Of a stretch of 38,620 nt of DNA, positions 9,517-19,717 are shown in pieces. How positions within the stretch are numbered: position 1 is the stretch's first letter; the number at the start of each line of letters is the position of its first letter. The stretch is from Paulinella micropora (lineage: Eukaryota > Cercozoa > Imbricatea > Euglyphida), in the NCBI GenBank assembly GCA_009731375.1, contig BJOX01000190.1, positions 155,441 through 194,060 of the forward strand, in the 5' to 3' direction. A program made the position numbers and the translations under genes. The notes under the pieces were generated by a model. It was not told the origin of the DNA. It was given only the letters and a program-made list of their open reading frames with translations, and ran no database searches.

Positions 9517-9838
9517 TCATTATTGATACCCCTGTCCCATACCACTGTCTCATATCCCTGTCTCATATCACTGTCCCATACCTGTCTCATACCCGAGGTA
9601 TGATATCCCTGTCCCATACCCCTGTCTTATACCCGGGGTATAATACCCCTGTGCCAAACGATACCCCCCCCCCCCCCATACTCAGGTATGATACCCCTAT
9701 TTCATACCCCTGTCCAATACATCGGGGGGATATTTGGGGGGGGGGGGGTATCATACTCCAGGGGTATGGGGGGGATATGATGGGTATGAGGGGGTATGAG
9801 GGGGGTATGCATACCCCAGGGTATCATACCCGGGTATC
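9517..9838. repeat. CATACCCCTGTCC minisatellite with C- and G-homopolymers
   Basis: Repeats of a 12-18 nt unit (CATACC-CCTGTCC, GGTATGATACCCCTG). The left half is C-rich on this strand and the right half G-rich, including runs of 11-14 C or G, so the two halves are roughly inverted. Its last part runs into TATGCAG just before the transposase coding segment and may be intron sequence. The same motif fills the intron at 379-435. Confidence 0.8.
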
Positions 9839-9877
9839 GTTTGGCTGTGTATTATTATATGTCATATTGGTATGCAG

Positions 9878-10647
9878 ATCCCAATCTTCAAGACATTGCG
9901 GTGGTGCGCCTGTTGAAGTACGAGCTGAGATGGTCTTGGCTGGACGACGGGAGCGCTGATGCAGCGGTCAAGAGAATCGAGCGCATCCGAAAGGATGTTC
10001 TAAATTATTCACTTAAAGTTGCCTCTGTTACGTCACCGCTGAAATATACAGTTTGGAACCTTCTTCGTATGTTTGGATATGTAGATTGGGTGTCGGGAGT
10101 CGATCCCGCACGTTTCAAGTTTCTGGACGATGCATCTTTCCGCAATTATGACTTATATCGTCGACGGAATTGTAGGTCAGCACGGGGAACACGAGTAGTG
10201 CTGGGAAGGGACATGTCTGAGCATGTCGATGTCACCTACAGTGTCACGTATCTTACATCCTTGGTCCATTCACGCGGTGGCGCTCTGCTGTCAGTCAGGT
10301 TGGGTAGTAATAATAGTATGGACTTTTTGAACAGCTTGTTGGATGGTATTGCAAACAATCTTTTAACAGCGGGAGATTTCCTAGTTCTCGATAATGCTGA
10401 GATTCATTACGCAAATGCAATCAGACCGCTGTTGCGTGCTCTTCTGCCAGCACTCGGCATCAGCTTGGTATTTCTGCCTGCGTACTCTCCTGAATTTAAT
10501 CCGTGTGAGTTAGTGTTTGCTAATGTAAAGCAATTTATGCGAGCACACAGAGGCAACGGAACTTTTTTAGCGGAGATATACAGAGGCTTTGCAAACGCAA
10601 CCAGTTTAGAATCAGTAGCTGCTCAGTACGAAAATTGTATTCCATAA
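9878..10647 (+). CDS. DDE-superfamily (Tc1/mariner-IS630-like) transposase, terminal exon
   Basis: The open segment reads as the catalytic domain of a DDE_3-type transposase, a cut-and-paste enzyme acting on terminal inverted repeats. FLDDASF near its middle supplies the first Asp, FLVLDNAEIHYA the second, and FLPAYSPEFNPCELVFANVK the final Glu (the YSPxxNPxE signature). It ends at TAA 10,645-10,647. No N-terminal helix-turn-helix domain is in frame upstream. The frame instead enters a minisatellite, and the preceding TATTATATGTCATATTGGTATGCAG resembles a polypyrimidine-AG acceptor. I therefore take 9,878 as the start of a last exon; the upstream exons may be lost or behind the gap. The frame can be read leftward to 9,796, but that part is minisatellite translation. 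Confidence 0.75.
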
Positions 10648-10990
10648 GTGAGGCGTGACACGCCTCCTGATATTAAATATCAAATCATCTGATTGCTAAC
10701 TCATATTAAGATTATATTGGCTCATCTTCTATGTTTTTAATGTTAATTAGTAGTATTAATAACTAAATCAAGTTTTTCATTAATAAATTATGAATAATAT
10801 TAAGTTAACAACCGTCTTGAAGGTCCAAACAAAATTGAAAATTTCATTCAAAACTGGAAAAAATACATGAAAACCAAGATTTCAACGAAAACCTAAAAAC
10901 TGACTCAAAAATGAAAAACTCATTTTTTTTTGTCTTGAATGTCGTCAGCAATAATTGTGTTGTTAAAATAAGTCGCACTGAAAGTAGTCT
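10648..10990. other. AT-rich non-coding DNA with small palindromes
   Basis: No open frame of note. Directly after the transposase stop are GGCGTGACACGCC and TGATATTAAATATCA palindromes, which could be part of a transposon 3' end or a terminator. The rest is AT-rich sequence with A-runs. Confidence 0.5.
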
Positions 10991-11300
10991 AGCTAAACAC
11001 ATAGACAAAGCCAGACTAGCTGAAACATCTGCATACTATCACTAAAAGCAATCAAAAAATGTAATTTCCTTGTTCAAGTAAGTGATAGCGTATTACAGCT
11101 AAACGCATAGACACGGACACACAAGCTAAGCATCTGGATACTATCACTCAAAACAAAAAACATGTAATTTCGTTGTTCAAGTAAGTGATAGCGTATTACA
11201 GCTAAACACACAGACACGGACAGACTAGCTAAACATCTGCATACTATCACTGAAAACAGTCAAAGACATCTAATTGCGTTGTTAAAATTGTTACGATAGT
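10991..11300. repeat. Tandem repeat, about 105-bp period, three copies
   Basis: Units begin AGCTAAACACATAGACA at about 10,991, 11,097 and 11,200. Each contains CATCTG.ATACTATCACT and ends GTTCAAGTAAGTGATAGCG or a diverged form. Within a unit, ACTATCACT and AGTGATAG are complementary, giving an internal stem. No protein is encoded. Confidence 0.8.
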
Positions 11301-11935
11301 AGGATATTTAATAAACAGATAACTGTTACTAACGATATGAAGACTGAGTAATACCTAAAGTAGGGACGCCGTAATCTCCAGACCAAGCATAACCGGCAGA
11401 GCGGAACGATCAGTATTGCAATTATATACCGGGTGGGCCGGCATAATCACTTCTCTCCCCAAAGCGCGCGAGGAGTCGAAATGACGCCCCCGCCGATCAA
11501 CCTCGGGATAAAATGCAAATACGAACCTGAGTAACGGTCAATGCCATACTCGTATTAACGAATTAAACAAAATTGTAGGTTGAGCCAAACGCCAACACTT
11601 ACACTACGGGAGATTTGATTAATTTCCCGTTAAGCCGCTGGTTGATGCCTCAATCCGCGCCCCTCGCCATCCGTTTAATCCGGTTTCCGCCACCCCCTGC
11701 CCGAAACCGTTATCACTCTCTGTTAATACACAAAACTTCAAGTTGCCTCTTACCCTCAAATCCCCGTAACCGGCCCCTAGTCACTCAACGTCCCCCCTAC
11801 CTAGTGTCGGTCTATACTATCTTGAGCGAGTCTTTTCTTCCCCATTTCCGGAACTCCGCTGATTCCGTCGATCCGGTGCTCACCGGGCCGCGCCGTTGCT
11901 CGATCGATCCTCATGCGTTGCCGCCGATTCCCGTC
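11301..11935. other. Unassigned DNA
   Basis: Mixed-composition sequence becoming C-rich towards the right. A 123-residue frame at 11,615-11,986 has Pro/Ser/Arg-rich composition typical of chance translation and runs into the following minisatellite. I see no gene here. Confidence 0.4.
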
Positions 11936-12262
11936 ACGGCCCTGAAGCCGCCGCCGTCTCTGTCACGCCGGATCCCATCGTGTTGAAGCCGCCCCCGCCT
12001 CGGTCACGCCGAATCCAAGGTGTTGAAACCGCCACCGTCTCGGTCACGCCGAATCCCAGTTCAACGGTTGAAGCCGCCCCCGTCTCGGTCACGCAGAATC
12101 CCATTGTGCTGAAGCCGCACCCGCCTCGGTCACGCTGAATCCAAGGTGTTGAAACCGCCCCCGTCTCGGTCACGCCGAATCCCAGGTGTTGAAGCCGACC
12201 CCGTCTCGGTCACGCCGAATCCCATTGTGTTGAAGCCTCCCCCGTTTCGTTCACGCCGAATC
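11936..12262. repeat. GC-rich minisatellite, about 38-43-bp period, 7-8 copies
   Basis: The repeated unit is TGTTGAAGCCGCCCCCG, then TCTCGGTCACGCCGAATCCCA, with substitutions and small length changes between copies. Both strands stay open over much of the array and would give degenerate peptides with a GVTETGA(V/A)ST motif, but the open frames follow from the repeat and are not evidence of a gene. Confidence 0.85.
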
Positions 12263-13320
12263 CAAACCCGCATTGATACTTCTGGCTTTTAAATAGCCTC
12301 ATAGTGCCCTCTTGGTACGCTGTAGTTCCGGTCGCCCAGCTCAGAGGTAACTTAGGCAAGGAAAGGCTCCCCCGGACCTTTGCTACCCCCACCAAGGCCC
12401 CTCCAGCTCTGAAACGCCATGCTTGAAACGGACCTGAGAGCTGATAACACGAATGATATACATACCCCTATCTATTCATCCCTTCATCCCTTCTCCCCCC
12501 ACAAAGATCCATGTCCACCTTTGATCCCCTTCATAGCCCCCCTGTGTACTGATTTCACTCTGGCGTCCCCCTCACTCGAGTGTCAGAGTTGCCGCTTTCC
12601 CGTTGTCCTCTTCCTCGTTCTTCTCATCATCTTTCTTTTCATCTTTCTCATTTCTGCCCCGCGCCCCCTCGGAGTCGGACTCAGCCTCAGGACCCCTCTC
12701 ACTATCCTATCCTCTTACTATTCCATCCACCCCCGACTATCCTGTCCATCCTATTGACTATCCCTATTTGCTATCCCCTGTCTTCCTTCCCCCTCGCTAT
12801 TCTACCCCTCTCTATCTAAACTGGATTACTCAATATGCATTAGTCCCACGCTCGACCCGTATGCCCCTTGTATCCGCTGGTATAAGAAGAATATATAGAG
12901 TCCGATATCATCGCTCGTCACAGAGCGGAATAATATAAAGTCTTGTGCCGATCCGCTCCCCAGTTTCCTAAATGAGCCTATAAGGCATAAGACATGTATG
13001 TCATTCATTTCCCGATATATCCGCTATGTCCGATTTTGCAACAGTCCGCTATTTTCCGCAAGCCCTCATAGTTATATAATTTGTCAGTTTGATATTTTCC
13101 CCCATAATCCCGCAAAGTCACATAATATCATAAATTTCTATAACCCGTGAGCCCGTATAGTATCTCGTATATGTATGTATAACCCGCGTCTTTACAATGT
13201 GTACCTCGTTGGTATAGAGTTCATGTCGCAAGCCCATCACCGTACCTGTGAAGGTAAAAGTATACCGGTCCCCCTTCCCTGATCGTCAGTCATCTTCGAT
13301 CTCGTGTATCATTCATACTT
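12263..13320. other. C/T-rich unassigned DNA
   Basis: From 12,440 to 12,830 the plus strand is strongly pyrimidine-rich (CCCCTCTCACTATCCTATCC and similar), giving overlapping Ser/Pro/Leu frames that look like composition artefacts. The rest is AT-richer and contains repeated CCCGTA and TATCCGC words. No recognisable gene, RNA or element. Confidence 0.4.
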
Positions 13321-13323
13321 TCA

Positions 13324-13506
13324 TCACCCCCTCATAAAGTCCCGTAATTCATTTACACCGTTATCACCCCATCCTATACCCGCAAGTCATTAAAGCCGAT
13401 ATCACCCCATCATATACCCGCAAGTCATTAAAACCGATATCACCCCGTCATATATCCGCAATTCAGTAATAACGTCATCATCCCGTCATATACCCGCAGT
13501 TCATAT
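13324..13506. repeat. Tandem repeat, about 38-39-bp period, 4-5 copies
   Basis: Unit CCCGCAAGTCATTAAAACC, then GATATCACCCCATCATATA, with units at about 13,379, 13,417, 13,455 and 13,494 and a diverged one on the left. Confidence 0.75.
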
Positions 13507-13554
13507 TCTTTTCATCTCATCATCTCTCTTCATATTCTATCTTTTCACTCGTCA

Positions 13555-13905
13555 TCAATTCATCACCCCCGTCCTTATTGTGTCCGTCCTCTTGCCCGTG
13601 TCATCCGACCACCCTTCGTAGGCCGCTTCTTGCCTCTTGACCCAACGGCTGCTGGCGGGGCGCCGATAATCTCGAAAGGTAGGCTCTCCGCATCGATCTC
13701 GTCCCAAATGTGTGCCGGTATCCGCCTCTCTTCGGTGAGGTCGAATGGCACATTCCAGCACCAACCGCGGTCTCGTTTGAATGGTGTATGAGATATGATC
13801 TTCGTCATCCAACCTGATAGTGGCATCCCACGTCTCCCGCTTCTTCCCCGCCTTTTCTAGAAAAACTGGATCAAACCGTCGCATCTTTTCCTCCACCACC
13901 TATCA
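13555..13905 (-). pseudogene. Possible broken coding remnant
   Basis: Two overlapping minus-strand frames look complementary. The upstream one (MRRFDPVFLEKAGKKRETWD) is acidic/basic and protein-like over its first 45 residues. The neighbouring frame then reads RGWCWNVPFDLTEERRIPAH and ends in a basic tail. A single frameshift near 13,800 would join them. I do not recognise the product. It could equally be an exon or two chance frames. Confidence 0.3.
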
Positions 13906-14213
13906 CTACTCCTCCAAAATTGCATCACCGGAGTCATTCCCTTTCCTGCCTTATGTCGTGACATTCCCCCCAGACTTATGACTCGCATGACATAAAAGTC
14001 ATCCATCGTAATACTATCATCACTCACCTCCTTTTCCGCTGGCATCATCAAGTAGAACTTACCCAGAGAGAGAGAGCGATAAATGAATAAATATGTTTGG
14101 TCTATTAGCTCTGCATATCCGAAGACATAGGCATCCATTGCACCCCGCCGCCAATCAGCGACTGGGTAGCGGGCTGGGAATGGGCACTAGGCCCCGAATT
14201 TGTGCAGTCTGAC

Positions 14214-14278
14214 GGTTCTACGACCCTCCCTGGCTAGAGGGCCGTAGGACCAACCCAGACACGTGTTGTGATCACGTG
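14214..14278. repeat. Pair of inverted repeats
   Basis: GGTTCTACGACCCTC (14,214-14,228) pairs with GAGGGCCGTAGGACC (14,237-14,251), two mismatches, 8-nt loop. CACGTG at 14,260-14,265 repeats at 14,273-14,278. The surroundings (14,160-14,525) are GC-rich with no supported gene; a structured repeat end or RNA is possible. Confidence 0.5.
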
Positions 14279-14525
14279 CCCCGCCAAGGCTCTGGCCCGA
14301 GGGGTACACCAACCCTCGAGCTTCATCCAAGGCGACCACTTTCGCGGCGGCCGGACTATACCTTAAGATCTCCCTGCTTATGTGCCTACCCGCACACAGG
14401 AAGATCCCACTCCCGTCTAGTCTCTGAACCTTTCCCATTTGTCAGGACACCACTGGGTAGTGGCAACGGAGGACTACCGGGCCAGCTGCAGCGGTGACAT
14501 AAGTGGGCCGACGTCGAGAGTAGTG

Positions 14526-14801
14526 NNNNNNNNNNNNNNNNNNNNNNNNNNNNNNNNNNNNNNNNNNNNNNNNNNNNNNNNNNNNNNNNNNNNNNNNNNN
14601 NNNNNNNNNNNNNNNNNNNNNNNNNNNNNNNNNNNNNNNNNNNNNNNNNNNNNNNNNNNNNNNNNNNNNNNNNNNNNNNNNNNNNNNNNNNNNNNNNNNN
14701 NNNNNNNNNNNNNNNNNNNNNNNNNNNNNNNNNNNNNNNNNNNNNNNNNNNNNNNNNNNNNNNNNNNNNNNNNNNNNNNNNNNNNNNNNNNNNNNNNNNN
14801 N
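14526..14801. other. Assembly gap (276 N)
   Basis: Unsequenced. The flanks (14,160-14,525 and 14,802-15,035) show no gene I can support. Confidence 0.97.
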
Positions 14802-15034
14802 AAAGCGCCCCTTGCAGAACGAGCTCCCACCTCCATTACAGAGGGCCCAGTAAGCAGATGGAGTTTCGAGACTGTTCGACAGTCTAGTATAAACCGACAG
14901 AGCACTGTGGGTTTTATTCCGGGCTCAACAAGCGAGAAAGGGCACCCTGAGAGAACAGGATTGTGCTTCCCGTCGCTATTTCGGCATGTGACTTATAGGC
15001 GTATGGCTAGGCACACATAAGGCACCCCACCACG

Positions 15035-15035
<1 letters not shown>

Positions 15036-15084
<49 letters not shown>

Positions 15085-15278
15085 ATGCATACATGCATGC
15101 ATACATGCATACATACATAACACATACGTATATGCATAAACAACAGCAATAGCAACAACAATAACCAACCAACCAAACAAAACAACAACAACAACAACAA
15201 CAACAGCAACAGCAACAACAACAGCAACAAGACAGATAGATAGATAGATAGATGGATGGATGGATAGATTGATAGATT

Positions 15279-15325
<47 letters not shown>

Positions 15326-15346
15326 GGATGGATGGATGGATGGATG

Positions 15347-15389
<43 letters not shown>

Positions 15390-15435
15390 GGATGGATAGA
15401 TAGACAGATAGATAGATAGATAGATAGAGAGAGAA

Positions 15436-15490
<55 letters not shown>

Positions 15491-15495
15491 GAGAA
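15036..15495. repeat. Compound microsatellite: GATA, CAA, GATG and GA repeats
   Basis: (GATA)n at about 15,036-15,083 is followed by ATGCATAC words, CAACAA/CAGCAA repeats (15,173-15,231), (GATA)n/(GATG)n blocks to about 15,427, then (GA)n to 15,495. The long minus-strand frames of Ser-Ile-Tyr-Leu and poly-Cys or poly-Leu are translations of these repeats. Confidence 0.95.
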
Positions 15496-15662
15496 ACACA
15501 GTGAAACGGTAGGGGGTCGGTAGGGGGTCCCCTCTAAGGTAGGCCCCTACCTTAGAAAAAAACTGTTTTTTTGTTTGTTTTTTGTTTTTATTTAAAAATA
15601 CATCTTTTTTTTTTTTGACCCCCTACCGACCCCCTACCACCCCCTACCGAGTCCCGACCTCC

Positions 15663-15997
15663 TACCTTAGGACACCCCCTACCGACCCCCTACCATTGCA
15701 ACTACGTACTTGTTTTTTTTTTAAATTATATCAATGTAATTTATCAATTTCTTTTTCATCTCTCACCATCCCCACCATCCCCTTCAATATTAAATTATTT
15801 AATTGTTTTCTATACCCCCTACCGACCCCCTACCTTAGGACACCCCCTACCGACCCCCTACCATTGCAACTACGTACTTGTTTTTTTTTTAAATTATATC
15901 AATGTAATTTATCAATTTCTTTTTCATCTCTCACCATCCCCACCATCCCCTTCAATATTAAATTATTTAATTGTTTTCTATACCCCCTACCGACCCC
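15663..15997. repeat. 168-bp tandem duplication
   Basis: The unit from TACCTTAGGACACCCCCTAC to CTATACCCCCTACCGACCCC occurs at 15,663-15,830 and again at 15,831-15,997 with essentially no differences. Each unit contains two CCCCCTACCGA/CCCCCTACC words. The reverse complement of this word (GGTAGGGGGTCGGTAGGGGG) is present at about 15,508-15,530, so the array is also flanked by an inverted copy. Confidence 0.88.
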
Positions 15998-15998
15998 G

Positions 15999-16253
15999 GA
16001 AGATTTTCAAGAGGCGGCGCGGAAAATTTTAGAAGAAGGAGTAGGTACGAAGAGAGAGAATGAGCTTTTAAAAGCCGAATTGGAGGCGAACAAAGAAATT
16101 TTTGACCCTCCATATGCAGGTGGTGTCAAACCTGAGGACTTCACAGCGGTTATTTACAAAATACCGGGTGCGGAGCCGTCACCGGCACCACGAAGGGCGA
16201 ACTTGAGCATTTTACTTTATTATGATAATAAACATTGCTTTTACCTACAATAA
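15999..16253 (+). CDS. C-terminal coding remnant or last exon, unknown
   Basis: The frame after the duplication reads EDFQEAARKILEEGVG, then an acidic helix (ENELLKAELEANKEIF) and FTAVIYKIPGAEPSPAPRR, stopping at TAA 16,251-16,253. AATAAA occurs at 16,226-16,231 within the last codons. The amino-acid composition is protein-like, unlike the upstream part of the same frame, which is repeat translation. It could be a terminal exon or the tail of a gene interrupted by the repeat. Family not recognised. Confidence 0.35.
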   Translation, partial: EDFQEAARKILEEGVGTKRENELLKAELEANKEIFDPPYAGGVKPEDFTAVIYKIPGAEPSPAPRRANLSILLYYDNKHCFYLQ

Positions 16254-16290
16254 ATTCCCCCCGGGGGGGGGGGGGGGGGGGGGGGGGGGG

Positions 16291-16723
16291 NNNNNNNNNN
16301 NNNNNNNNNNNNNNNNNNNNNNNNNNNNNNNNNNNNNNNNNNNNNNNNNNNNNNNNNNNNNNNNNNNNNNNNNNNNNNNNNNNNNNNNNNNNNNNNNNNN
16401 NNNNNNNNNNNNNNNNNNNNNNNNNNNNNNNNNNNNNNNNNNNNNNNNNNNNNNNNNNNNNNNNNNNNNNNNNNNNNNNNNNNNNNNNNNNNNNNNNNNN
16501 NNNNNNNNNNNNNNNNNNNNNNNNNNNNNNNNNNNNNNNNNNNNNNNNNNNNNNNNNNNNNNNNNNNNNNNNNNNNNNNNNNNNNNNNNNNNNNNNNNNN
16601 NNNNNNNNNNNNNNNNNNNNNNNNNNNNNNNNNNNNNNNNNNNNNNNNNNNNNNNNNNNNNNNNNNNNNNNNNNNNNNNNNNNNNNNNNNNNNNNNNNNN
16701 NNNNNNNNNNNNNNNNNNNNNNN
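16291..16723. other. Assembly gap (433 N) at host/virus boundary
   Basis: Preceded by C6 and a G-homopolymer of about 28 nt that evidently broke the assembly. Sequence style changes completely across it: AT-rich repeats on the left, GC-rich compact coding DNA on the right. The junction of the viral element with host DNA, or a mis-join, lies inside. Confidence 0.9.
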
Positions 16724-19032
16724 ATGGCAAAGTGGGCCGCGAGTGGCCGGCTTGGCGCGGAGCCCAACCACCGTCCGGTCGTGACGATCGATCCCAGGCC
16801 GCCCCAGGAGGTGATCGACGCTTTTAACAACACCACGCTCGAGGAGATACGCGCGGGCCAGAAGCCGGTGCCGGTCTGGCCGGAACGACTGCCGCTCAAG
16901 ACCAAGATGAGCGCCGCGGAATGGGTAGACCTGCGGGACAATTTCGTGGCCAGCCTCGCCGAGCTGCGGGACCGTTACCGGGACCAGGTGCTCGACCGCA
17001 TGCACCTTTGCGCGTGCGGCATGGACCCTGCCCTCCACGAGCCCTCGCCCGTGCTCGCCAAGATCATCTCGGGACGCCGGGACCACTGGTCGGAATTCCT
17101 GACTAAAGAAAACAGCGACGACCACCAGTTTGCGCACCTGCTGTACGTGAACAGCGGCCCGGACAAAACAAAGCTGCTCAAGAGAAACAAGGCCTCGGAG
17201 TTGAACTTTATCATCGTGGAGCAAGAGGGCGGCGGCCTGCTTTTCCCCGCCAGCTCCGCCGACGTGGTAGGCCGCAAGACCACCACGCTGCGCAAGGTCC
17301 TGTTCGGCGACGAAGACAGGTGGATCAAATCGATCGTGACCAAGACAGAAGGGCCTTTCCCTACGTGCCTGCTGGCCTTCTGTGCGACTCTGCTGAGGCT
17401 GCGGCGAGACGTGGAACAGTTCCTGCCGTTCATCAACGACCTGGTAGACGCGGCCAGGCCAGGGCTGAGTTCACGCAGCAGAGACTACACGGACTTTGTA
17501 GTCGAGTGGCTGATCTTGGCCTCGGTGAAAGAGGTACAAGACAAATCCAAACAGCCCTCGCGCTGTGTCTGGGGAGAAGACTTTGTGCGCAGGTGGTTCA
17601 CGGAAGGAGGTAGCTACTTCCGGGACAGGGACGTGAATGCCATGGGGGCCCTGCAGACCAGCAAAGCGACCATGGCCAACCTCAAGAACAGGCATGTGCT
17701 CTACCTGGACCCCTGGTGCGCGTTCTTGGACGAGCTCTACCGAGCCATGCTCGCGGAGGCAGACTGCTTTGAGTCGGCTGAAGCTAAGCGCACCAACGAC
17801 GGCCCGTTTGCGCCCAGCGAGAGGCACCCGCTGTGGGCCCTGCAGTCCTTTCTGCTACTGTCTATCCTCGGCTGTCGCATGGCCGAGCTGTGGAAGTTTA
17901 GCGAGTTCTTGCCAGTGGAGGACGACCAGTACATAACGTTTACGGAGATCGGCCGCAACAAGCATGTCTTGCAACACCGGGCGGCGAAAAAGGGAGCGGA
18001 CCCCCGACGGGACCCGGACGAGCAAAGCAATTACCAAGACTCTATCTATGTCGGCAAACCCATCGCCTTGCCTACGGCCTCGTCGACCGGAGTGCTGAGA
18101 ATCTACCGGCACATGATCTACGGCACCGAGAACCACTTTAAGCACCGAGCGAAAATGGCGCCTGATGCCAGCATGCTGCTTAAAGGCGACAGGCCCAAGT
18201 CAGATTACCTGAGCTGGACGACGCACCGAGCAGAGATCCTGGCCGAAGAGGACAACCAGCCCATTGCCATGCCGCCCACGAAAAAAATGAAGGTCAGCAC
18301 GCTGCCCTGGATGAAATTCCTGGTGAACGCCGGCCACAAGAAGAACATCAAACGGCCTAGCCAGGTGTTGCCTAACAGCCAAGTGTCCGCGGCCATGAAA
18401 GGCGGAGGATTTAAGAATACGTTCGAAGACCTGACCTCTACCAAGGGCGCGCCCACAGTGAATTCCGCATCAGCTACCCACACCTGCTGCGAGCCATCTA
18501 CGCCAACGTGGCCTGGGAACTTTACGGCAACCAGTCGCTCGTGGCCCGGCCGGTGTTTTTCAGCCGGGTTTTGGGGCGCACGCTGGAGTACGAAAACAAA
18601 GAAGAAGGGATCGGCAATCTCAAAACACAGATGTTTTATGACAAGGTGAAGGTGATGAGCAAGGCAGTGCCCTCACTGCACGAGCAGGACTTGCTCAAGA
18701 TTGTGCAGGCCATTGTGCAACAGGGCGAAAGGCTGGCCTCGGACTATGCCCGGGTCCTGGGCGACCTGAAATACGTGATCCCGCCTAGGCTCACGCAGCT
18801 GCCCCGCGAGACCAGAGCCGAACGGTTACGCCGCCAAGCCGTTGAATTTTTCGCGGCAAATTTGCAGCACCATGCCCAAGAACTCCGCCGGCCCGGTTTT
18901 TGGCGCGGGACTGTCGATTCTATTTTTTCCGTGAAAGCCTCTTACCGTTTCGCTAGTCATGCCGCTACGGCCCTTGATACGGCTGATCCTACACCAGCCG
19001 CTCAGATCACGCGGTTTACACAATTGTGTTAA
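16724..19032 (+). pseudogene. Tyrosine recombinase / telomere-resolvase-like protein, one frameshift
   Basis: About 770 codons in two frames. The first (16,724 to about 18,450) has a long N-terminal helical region, then LSILGCRMAELWKFSEF, which fits the first catalytic Arg (G-x-R-x-x-E) of tyrosine recombinases. The second frame continues to TAA at 19,032 and carries SYPHLLRAIYA (the HxxR box) and, 45-50 residues later, GNLKTQMFYDKVKV with the candidate nucleophile Tyr. These enzymes cut and rejoin DNA through a 3'-phosphotyrosine, as integrases or as protelomerases. The length is well above phage-type integrases (300-450) and nearer to protelomerases (about 630). The position normally holding a second His reads LGR. 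The break near 18,443-18,455 (CAAGGGCGCGCCC) is a one-base shift: sequencing error or real damage. The ATG at 16,724 abuts the gap, so the N-terminus may be longer. Confidence 0.68.
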
Positions 19033-19058
19033 GAGATTCAAGAACCAAAAGCTCATAA

Positions 19059-19080
19059 TCTGACTTTTATTGAAGTCAGA
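19059..19080 (+). terminator. Perfect hairpin after recombinase gene
   Basis: TCTGACTT (19,059-19,066), loop TTATTG, AAGTCAGA (19,073-19,080). It lies 27 nt past the recombinase stop and before the next gene. Hairpins at gene ends direct 3'-end formation in some giant viruses; that role is inferred here. Confidence 0.5.
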
Positions 19081-19141
19081 AAGTGAAAAGCAGAGCAAGG
19101 TCGAAGCCCTTGCAATTTTTTTTGCCGCGCCGCTAATTGCG

Positions 19142-19699
19142 ATGAGTTGCGACAAACCATGCCGAGTGGCACCTGACGGGAAAATTTCGCTCGTTGATTT
19201 TGCCGGGAAAACGTTTCCTTTTTTGACTCCTAGCCGTTGCGCGGAACGGATCCGCAGGCACCTCCAGCTACACCCCTACCGGCTAACCAACGGCCACATT
19301 TCGAGATTCAAATTCCCGAAACAGCGCGGCCAGCGCTGTGGCACGTGGGTCTGCGCGCCCGAAATAGCCGTCGAGGTCATGGGCCAGTTTGCGTCGGACT
19401 GGAACGTGCGGCCCTCACGGCGGACACAGCCCAGGGTCAGTAACAAGCCCCTTGAACCAAGCGTCGCCACTGCCGTGAGCTATCTCGAGGGCGTCCGCGA
19501 CGGATTTGCAGTTCTTGGACAGTTCGCTCCAGACACAACAAGCATGCTCCAGCCTGCTCTGGACGAGACAGTTAGTGCAATTGACACCGAAGAAGAGGCA
19601 GTGCCTCCTTTCAAGCTCCTGACCCCTGTTCTGACTTACGAGCAGGACGGGGAAGAAGAAAACGAACTTGAGAGCGTCGCAGAGCATTTTTCGTTTTAA
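19142..19699 (+). CDS. Hypothetical viral protein, possible KilA-N-like fold
   Basis: 185 residues from the ATG at 19,142 (MSCDKPCRVAPDGKI). The frame is open further upstream, but this ATG follows an A/T-rich leader with a T8 run, as other genes of the element do. Residues 15-80 contain a basic helix (ERIRRHLQLHPYRL), FKFPKQRGQRCGTWV and PEIAVEVMGQF, vaguely like the DNA-binding KilA-N domain of viral proteins. I would not rely on this. The C-terminal third is acidic. The gene is convergent with the F-box-like gene, and the two ends share the palindrome TTTTAATTAAAA at 19,694-19,705. Confidence 0.6.
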   Translation: MSCDKPCRVAPDGKISLVDFAGKTFPFLTPSRCAERIRRHLQLHPYRLTNGHISRFKFPKQRGQRCGTWVCAPEIAVEVMGQFASDWNVRPSRRTQPRVSNKPLEPSVATAVSYLEGVRDGFAVLGQFAPDTTSMLQPALDETVSAIDTEEEAVPPFKLLTPVLTYEQDGEEENELESVAEHFSF

Positions 19700-19705
19700 T
19701 TAAAA
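19694..19705. terminator. TTTTAATTAAAA palindrome between convergent genes
   Basis: A perfect 12-bp palindrome overlapping the TAA of the gene on its left, 13 nt before the stop of the minus-strand gene on its right. It could serve both transcripts as 3' end signal. A similar 14-bp version is at 37,166-37,179. Confidence 0.35.
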
Positions 19706-19717
19706 AATCAAGAAGAT

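Noticed and set aside
10991-11300. CRISPR array
   Set aside because: Units are long, diverged and without distinct spacers, and the context is eukaryotic.
11896-12173. Repeat-protein frames on both strands
   Set aside because: The 38-43-bp minisatellite keeps frames open by composition; unit length varies and frames change between units.
12419-12938. Ser/Pro/Leu-rich open frames on the plus strand
   Set aside because: Three overlapping frames in a pyrimidine-rich tract with no motif or start context look like composition artefacts.
14976-15499. Long minus-strand frames of Ser-Ile-Tyr-Leu, poly-Leu and poly-Cys
   Set aside because: They are translations of GATA, GA and CAA microsatellites.
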